DNA from: Streptomyces sp. NBC_00670
GTDB lineage: Bacteria; Actinomycetota; Actinomycetes; Streptomycetales; Streptomycetaceae
Length of the DNA: 64,000 nucleotides
Assembly: GCF_036226765.1 (NCBI RefSeq)
Contig: NZ_CP109017.1
Span: 3,361,501 to 3,425,500 of the forward strand
Direction: 5' to 3'
The notes under the pieces were generated by a model, which saw only the letters and a program-made list of their open reading frames with translations, made no database searches and was not told where the DNA came from. Shown here in pieces: positions 60,539-64,000 of this stretch (the first letter of the stretch is position 1; each line of letters begins with the position of its first letter). The position numbers and the translations under genes were made by a program.

Positions 60539-61428
60539 AGGCGCTCCAGCTGACGTTCGGCCAGGCGCATGATCGTGGCCTTGGTGACCGGCTTGGTGCC
60601 GGTGACGTAGATCTCCAGGCAGACGTCCCCGCGCCAGGCGTACGCCTCCGCGTCGTACACCGGCAGATAGCCGGCCTTCGTCTCGGGCCGGCTGTGCACG
60701 TACGCGCGGCCGTCCCGCGTGCCGGGCAGCGCCCAGCTCCGGGTGCCGCTCTTACGGCCGGCCCAGTACTGGTTGTTGGAGTTGGACTCCTCGGCCGCCA
60801 GGGACTCCTCCTGCCGGTACTGCACCAGCCGGATCTCCACGCTGCTGTCGCCGCCCGTTTCCCAGCCGACGACGGCGGCCCGGCGGAACTCCTCGTCCGA
60901 GGCATGTTCGAAGGCGCCGGCGGGCTTCTCGTAACTCTCGGCGTACGAGGCCTGGTCCAGCCAGCCGTCCGTTCCCGTGAGCCACTCCGCGTCCTCGGCG
61001 CCGGCCGGCTTCTTCAGCAGCAGCTTGCGCAGATCGCCGTCGGTCCTCAGCCGGGCGTCCCGCGCGGCGGAGAGCGGCTCCGGCTCGCCCTTGGCCTGCT
61101 TGATGACCGGCTGGGAGAGGGAGGGCAGCTTCGTCGGCGCGCGGTCGGCCTGGATCAGGTACCCGGCGCAGGCACCGGCGACCAGCCCGAGCACGGCGGC
61201 CCCGGCGAGCAGCAGCGGACCACGCCGCCGCCGGACCGGCGCGGACGGTTCCGCGGAGGGCGCGACCGGGGGTTCTACAGCGAACTCGACAGGGGGTTCT
61301 ACGGACGGTTCGACAGGTGACTGGACAGGTGGCCCGACAGGTGGTGCGACAACTGGTGCGACAAGTGGTTCATCAGGCGCTTTTGGCGCGTCGGGTCTTT
61401 CTTCGGGTCGTTCCAAGACGTCCCCCAC
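60535..61428 (-). CDS. Membrane-anchored hypothetical protein, first of three paralogues
   Basis: The 297-residue protein has an acidic Pro/Val/Glu-rich tail with many PVxPPV repeats, RRRRGPLLLAGAAVLGLVAGACAGYLI as the helix (about residues 65-90), and an outer domain with LTGTDGWLDQASYAESYEKP and VEIRLVQYRQEESLAAEES. These parallel the third gene. The end shows WRGDVCLEIYVTGTKPVTKATIMRLAERQLERL. The start is uncertain: GTG at 61428 or 61443; neither has a strong ribosome binding site. It is the first gene of the operon and is divergent from the DsrE-like gene. Confidence 0.68.
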   Translation of the reverse strand: MGDVLERPEERPDAPKAPDEPLVAPVVAPPVGPPVQSPVEPSVEPPVEFAVEPPVAPSAEPSAPVRRRRGPLLLAGAAVLGLVAGACAGYLIQADRAPTKLPSLSQPVIKQAKGEPEPLSAARDARLRTDGDLRKLLLKKPAGAEDAEWLTGTDGWLDQASYAESYEKPAGAFEHASDEEFRRAAVVGWETGGDSSVEIRLVQYRQEESLAAEESNSNNQYWAGRKSGTRSWALPGTRDGRAYVHSRPETKAGYLPVYDAEAYAWRGDVCLEIYVTGTKPVTKATIMRLAERQLERL

Positions 61429-61518
61429 AAAAAGGTGAAGCACGGATTCCGTCCCGTGCGGCACAGAAGACCCACAGGTCCCGTCCCCGGTTGTAGACAC
61501 GTTGATTACGATTCGGGC

Positions 61519-61881
61519 ATGGCGAAGAAGCTCGTGATCAAGGTGACGGCGGGGGCGGACGCGCCCGAACGCTGCTCGCAGGCGTTCACCGTGGCGGCCG
61601 TGGCCGTCGCCAGTGGTGTGGACGTGTCCCTGTGGCTGACCGGCGAGTCCGCGTGGTTCGCGGTGCCGGGGCGGGCGGCGGAGTTCGAACTGCCGCACTC
61701 CGCGCCGCTGCCCGGCCTGATCGAGTCGATCATGGCGGCGGGCCGCATCACGCTCTGCACGCAGTGCGCCGCCCGCCGGGACCTCACCGAGAAGGACGTC
61801 ATCGAGGGCGTCCGGATCGCGGGCGCGCAGGTGTTCGTGCAGGAGGCGATGGCGGACGAGACACAGGCGCTCGTCTACTGA
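61519..61881 (+). CDS. DsrE/DsrF-like sulfur-relay family protein
   Basis: The 120-residue protein has the DsrE fold: KLVIKVTAGADAPERCSQAFTVAAVAVASGVDVSLWLTGESAWFAVPG, then a variable loop with CTQCAARRDLTEKDVIEGVRIAGAQVFVQEAM. The Cys pair CTQC could take part in sulfur transfer; DsrE proteins relay persulfide sulfur. ATG at 61519. The sulfurtransferase gene lies about 700 bp away on the other strand, which fits a sulfur context. DUF3099 converges on it. Confidence 0.8.
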   Translation: MAKKLVIKVTAGADAPERCSQAFTVAAVAVASGVDVSLWLTGESAWFAVPGRAAEFELPHSAPLPGLIESIMAAGRITLCTQCAARRDLTEKDVIEGVRIAGAQVFVQEAMADETQALVY

Positions 61882-61911
61882 GACGGGTCGGGCAGGACAG
61901 AAGGGCGGGCG

Positions 61912-62169
61912 CTACCGGCGCTTCCTGCCGTCCAGCTCGTCCCACCACTCGTCGGACTTGGGGTCGCCGGAGGGGTCGTCCCACCAGCGGTCGTCGGGGC
62001 CGCGCCGGTTGGCGAGGATCGCGGCGGCCGGCGGGATGACCATGGCCACCACGCACATCCCGATGGCCGCCGGGACCGACCAGAGCCGTACGACTCCCCA
62101 GGCCAGCACGAAGAGCGCGATGCAGGTCCCCATCATCACGAAGTACGTCCGGCGCCGGCGTGCGTACAT
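61912..62169 (-). CDS. DUF3099 membrane protein
   Basis: The 85-residue protein has two hydrophobic helices (YFVMMGTCIALFVLAWGVVRLW and AAIGMCVVAMVIPPAAAIL) between a basic N-terminus (MYARRRR) and an acidic Trp-rich C-terminus (RRGPDDRWWDDPSGDPKSDEWWDELDG). This is the usual form of actinobacterial DUF3099. The function is unknown. ATG at 62169. Confidence 0.85.
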   Translation of the reverse strand: MYARRRRTYFVMMGTCIALFVLAWGVVRLWSVPAAIGMCVVAMVIPPAAAILANRRGPDDRWWDDPSGDPKSDEWWDELDGRKRR

Positions 62170-62196
62170 GCTTCTCAGCGTAGGCCGGACCGGCGA

Positions 62197-62236
62197 AGGG
62201 CCGCACCCTCCGGAGGTTCCCGGTGGGTGCGGCCCT
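62197..62236. terminator. Terminator between DUF1416 and DUF3099 genes
   Basis: Perfect 12-bp arms AGGGCCGCACCC and GGGTGCGGCCCT flank a 16-base loop, 36 bp after the DUF1416 stop on the minus strand. It would end the sulfurtransferase-DUF1416 transcript. Confidence 0.75.
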
Positions 62237-62271
62237 GCCGCCGTTCGGGGCGCGTGCGCGCCCCCGCTCAC

Positions 62272-62559
62272 TCAGACCGCGATCGCGACCTCCGCGAGGC
62301 CGCCCTGCTGGGCGACGACCGTGCGGTCCGCGGTGCCGCCGGGAACCAGGGCCCGTACGGTCCAGGTGCCCTCGGCCGCGTAGAAGCGGAACTGCCCCGT
62401 CGCGGAGGTGGGGACCTCCGCGGTGAACTCGCCGGTCGAGTCCAGCAGGCGGACGTAGCCGGTCACCGGCTCGCCGTCACGGGTCACCTGTCCCTGGATG
62501 GTGGTCTCACCGGCCTTGATCGTCGAGGCGTCCGGGCCGCCGGCCTTCGCTCCACACAT
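62272..62559 (-). CDS. DUF1416 protein
   Basis: The 95-residue protein begins MCGAKAGGPDA and has a beta-sandwich core (TTIQGQVTRDGEPVTGYVRLLDSTGEFTAEVPTSATGQFRFYAAEGTWTVRALVPGG), as in actinobacterial DUF1416. It follows the thiosulfate sulfurtransferase by 56 bp in the same direction, as it does in most actinobacteria, which suggests a joint role in sulfur metabolism. The conserved N-terminal Cys (MCG) may accept or carry sulfur; that is speculation. Confidence 0.9.
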   Translation of the reverse strand: MCGAKAGGPDASTIKAGETTIQGQVTRDGEPVTGYVRLLDSTGEFTAEVPTSATGQFRFYAAEGTWTVRALVPGGTADRTVVAQQGGLAEVAIAV

Positions 62560-62615
62560 GTCGTACTCCTGAAGAGGTCTTGAAAGGTCGGTGTCGGTGT
62601 CGTCGGTCGTGCGGG

Positions 62616-63461
62616 TTACTTGCCGGTGCCGAGCTCGATCGGCACGCCCACGAGGGAGCCGTACTCCGTCCAGGAGCCGTCGTAGTTCTTGACGTTCTCC
62701 TGGCCGAGCAGCTCGTGCAGGACGAACCAGGTCAGCGCGGAGCGCTCACCGATGCGGCAGTAGGCGATGGTGTCCTTGGCGAGGTCCACGTTCTCGGCGG
62801 TGTAGAGCTCCTTGAGCTCGTCGTCCGACTTGAAGGTGCCGTCGTCGTTGGCGTTCTTCGACCACGGGATGTTCGCGGCCGTCGGGACGTGGCCCGGGCG
62901 CTGCGACTGCTCCTGCGGCAGGTGGGCCGGGGCGAGCAGCTTGCCGGAGAACTCGTCGGGCGAGCGCACGTCGACGAGGTTCTGCGAGCCGATCGCGTTC
63001 ACGACGTCGTCGCGGAAGGCGCGGATCGAGGCGTCCTGCGGCTTGGCCTTGTACTGGGTGGCCGGGCGGCTGGGGACCTCGGAGCCGTCGACCAGGTCGC
63101 GGGAGTCCAGCTCCCACTTCTTGCGGCCGCCGTCGAGGAGCTTGACGTCCTGGTGGCCGTAGAGCTTGAAGTACCAGTACGCGTACGAGGCGAACCAGTT
63201 GTTGTTGCCGCCGTAGAGGACGACGGTGGTGTCGTTGGCGATGCCCTTGGCCGACAGGAGCTTCTCGAAGCCCTCCTGGTCGACGAAGTCGCGGCGGACC
63301 GGGTCCTGGAGGTCCTTGGTCCAGTCGATGCGGATCGCGTTCTTGATGTGGTTCTTGTCGTACGCGGCGGTGTCCTCGTCGACCTCGACGACGGCCACGT
63401 TCGGGTCGTCCAGGTGCGCCTGGACCCAGTCGGCGTCGACCAGTACGTCGCTGCGGCTCAT
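62616..63461 (-). CDS. sseA: Thiosulfate sulfurtransferase (rhodanese), SseA/CysA type
   Basis: The 281-residue enzyme has two rhodanese domains. The inactive N-terminal domain (about 1-140) lacks a catalytic Cys. The C-terminal domain has the active-site loop C-R-x-G-E-R-S with Cys near residue 235, flanked by DTIAYCRIGERSALTWFVLHELLG. It transfers sulfur from thiosulfate to cyanide or thiols. It follows a Cys-containing leader peptide in the same direction and precedes DUF1416. The ATG at 63461 has GGAGGAG upstream. Confidence 0.93.
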   Translation of the reverse strand: MSRSDVLVDADWVQAHLDDPNVAVVEVDEDTAAYDKNHIKNAIRIDWTKDLQDPVRRDFVDQEGFEKLLSAKGIANDTTVVLYGGNNNWFASYAYWYFKLYGHQDVKLLDGGRKKWELDSRDLVDGSEVPSRPATQYKAKPQDASIRAFRDDVVNAIGSQNLVDVRSPDEFSGKLLAPAHLPQEQSQRPGHVPTAANIPWSKNANDDGTFKSDDELKELYTAENVDLAKDTIAYCRIGERSALTWFVLHELLGQENVKNYDGSWTEYGSLVGVPIELGTGK

Positions 63462-63605
63462 GCTTTCTCCTCCGGGGCAGTTGCGGCGGGATGATGCGGG
63501 TGGGTGCGGGGCGCGCGGCCGTGCCCCGCGAGGGGCGCGTACGGCGCGGGGCGGGGCCTCGGGGGCGAGGGCGCCGTGGGGAACGCGGAGGCGGGTGGCC
63601 TCCGG

Positions 63606-63713
63606 TCAGAAAGTGCGACAGAGCATGGCGGCGACGCGGCACAGGTCGACTGCCCGCCGCTTCGTCAGATCCGCCTGTCCCCGCAGTCGGGGGACGCTCG
63701 AGTAGCACCGCAT
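63606..63713 (-). CDS. Leaderless Cys-containing upstream peptide (sulfur-responsive uORF)
   Basis: The ATG at 63713 encodes 35 residues: MRCYSSVPRLRG..., then VDLCRVAAMLCRTF, with Cys at positions 3, 25 and 32. A promoter places the start of transcription about at the ATG (see the promoter entry), so translation is probably leaderless. Actinobacteria often have such short Cys-rich ORFs upstream of sulfur genes. In mycobacteria they act as cysteine-responsive attenuators. Downstream of it, 63462-63605 is GC-rich with hairpin potential and leads to the sulfurtransferase gene. Confidence 0.8.
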   Translation of the reverse strand: MRCYSSVPRLRGQADLTKRRAVDLCRVAAMLCRTF

Positions 63714-64000
63714 GCTGCGATCGTAAGGACGGACGGGCGGGCATGTCACCGACGTGTCGCATACTGAGACGCGATCGTCCGTGATGTGGGATGACGAGGG
63801 TGGCCGGGGTTCCGTCGGGCCCGCGGGAGGTCCGCCACTGCCCGGTTTCGCGGCCATTGTCACTCGCGTCACACGGGGCGGGCATCTGCTGGGCGGACGG
63901 GGGCGTCTCGGCTGACGGACAGTCGTGCGGGACGGTCGTACGGGACGGTCGTACGGGACGTGTCACGGGACGGGGGCGCGGCGGCCCAGGGGCGGTCCTA
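63714..64000. other. Right end of the window
   Basis: About 290 bp upstream of the sulfurtransferase operon. It holds the promoter above and a 13-bp tandem repeat (GGGACGGTCGTAC, twice or more, 63929-63960). No gene starts or ends here that I can support; a gene may begin just past the window. Confidence 0.4.
63720..63749 (-). promoter_or_regulatory. Probable promoter of the sulfurtransferase operon (leaderless uORF)
   Basis: On the minus strand GTGACA (63749-63744) is followed after 18 bp by TACGAT (63725-63720), a good -35/-10 pair. The -10 ends 6 bases before the ATG of the upstream peptide, so transcription should start at or next to the ATG and no ribosome binding site is possible. Confidence 0.6.

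Overview
The window is a piece of a Streptomyces chromosome. GC content is very high with strong third-position GC bias, GTG and TTG starts are common, and many genes are Streptomyces hallmarks: msiK, cdgB, rsiG, devA/devB/devE, nur, mshA, phoR-phoP/phoU, carD. From memory, gene content and order resemble the S. coelicolor segment between about SCO4286 and SCO4164 (read towards lower numbers), but a block expected between the phoU region and gpmA (about SCO4210-4226) appears to be absent. I see no prophage, integrase, transposase or CRISPR array. This is core chromosome rather than an island.

Layout. 1-4 kb: amino-sugar metabolism, with an ABC sugar-binding lipoprotein divergent from nagK-nagA across twin DasR-type (dre) sites, then a 1-phosphofructokinase-family kinase. 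4-7 kb: a carbohydrate-binding-like membrane protein and the diguanylate cyclase CdgB, which has a Crp-like site upstream. 7-14 kb: flavin reductase, ArfB-like release factor, TerD, pentapeptide protein, 14-TM exporter, GNAT, rhomboid-like protein and tRNA-Thr. 14-19 kb: MsiK, a nucleotidyltransferase and a DoxX membrane protein. 19-24 kb: RlmB, CysS, IspF, IspD and CarD. 24-31 kb: DUF461 lipoprotein, PhoP/PhoR, PhoU with a PHO box, a metallothionein-like peptide, an MFS exporter and GpmA. 31-38 kb: lamin-tail protein, DUF2000/AraC pair, YbjN-MshA pair, methyltransferase and an NlpC/P60 hydrolase. 38-46 kb: receiver-PP2C phosphatase, DUF2516, an HBHA-like protein, XRE, then a LysR/CoA-transferase/MatC-type transporter cluster. 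46-53 kb: HelD-like RNAP helicase with a TetR gene and a palindrome between them, APH-like kinase, devA-devB and devE with a shared palindromic operator. 53-58.5 kb: Eis-type acetyltransferase, a 70-bp tandem array, RsiG, Dtd, YgfZ, Nur and a nitrobindin-like protein. 58.5-64 kb: a 32-residue membrane peptide, three overlapping paralogous membrane-protein genes, a DsrE-like protein, DUF3099, DUF1416, a thiosulfate sulfurtransferase, and its leaderless Cys-containing upstream peptide.

Connections. Two c-di-GMP components sit about 50 kb apart: the synthase CdgB and the effector RsiG, an anti-sigma factor for WhiG in which both ligand-binding motifs are intact. The DevA/DevE operator, the TetR-HelD palindrome, the LysR inverted repeat, two Crp-like sites and the leaderless cysteine uORF are regulatory elements visible directly in the DNA. 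Many intergenic gaps carry one dispersed GC-rich repeat family, triplicated in tandem at 55 kb. The least explained items are the three-gene membrane-protein operon, the 30-bp-period repeats at 53.4 kb, and the tight hairpins at 31.44 and 36.28 kb.
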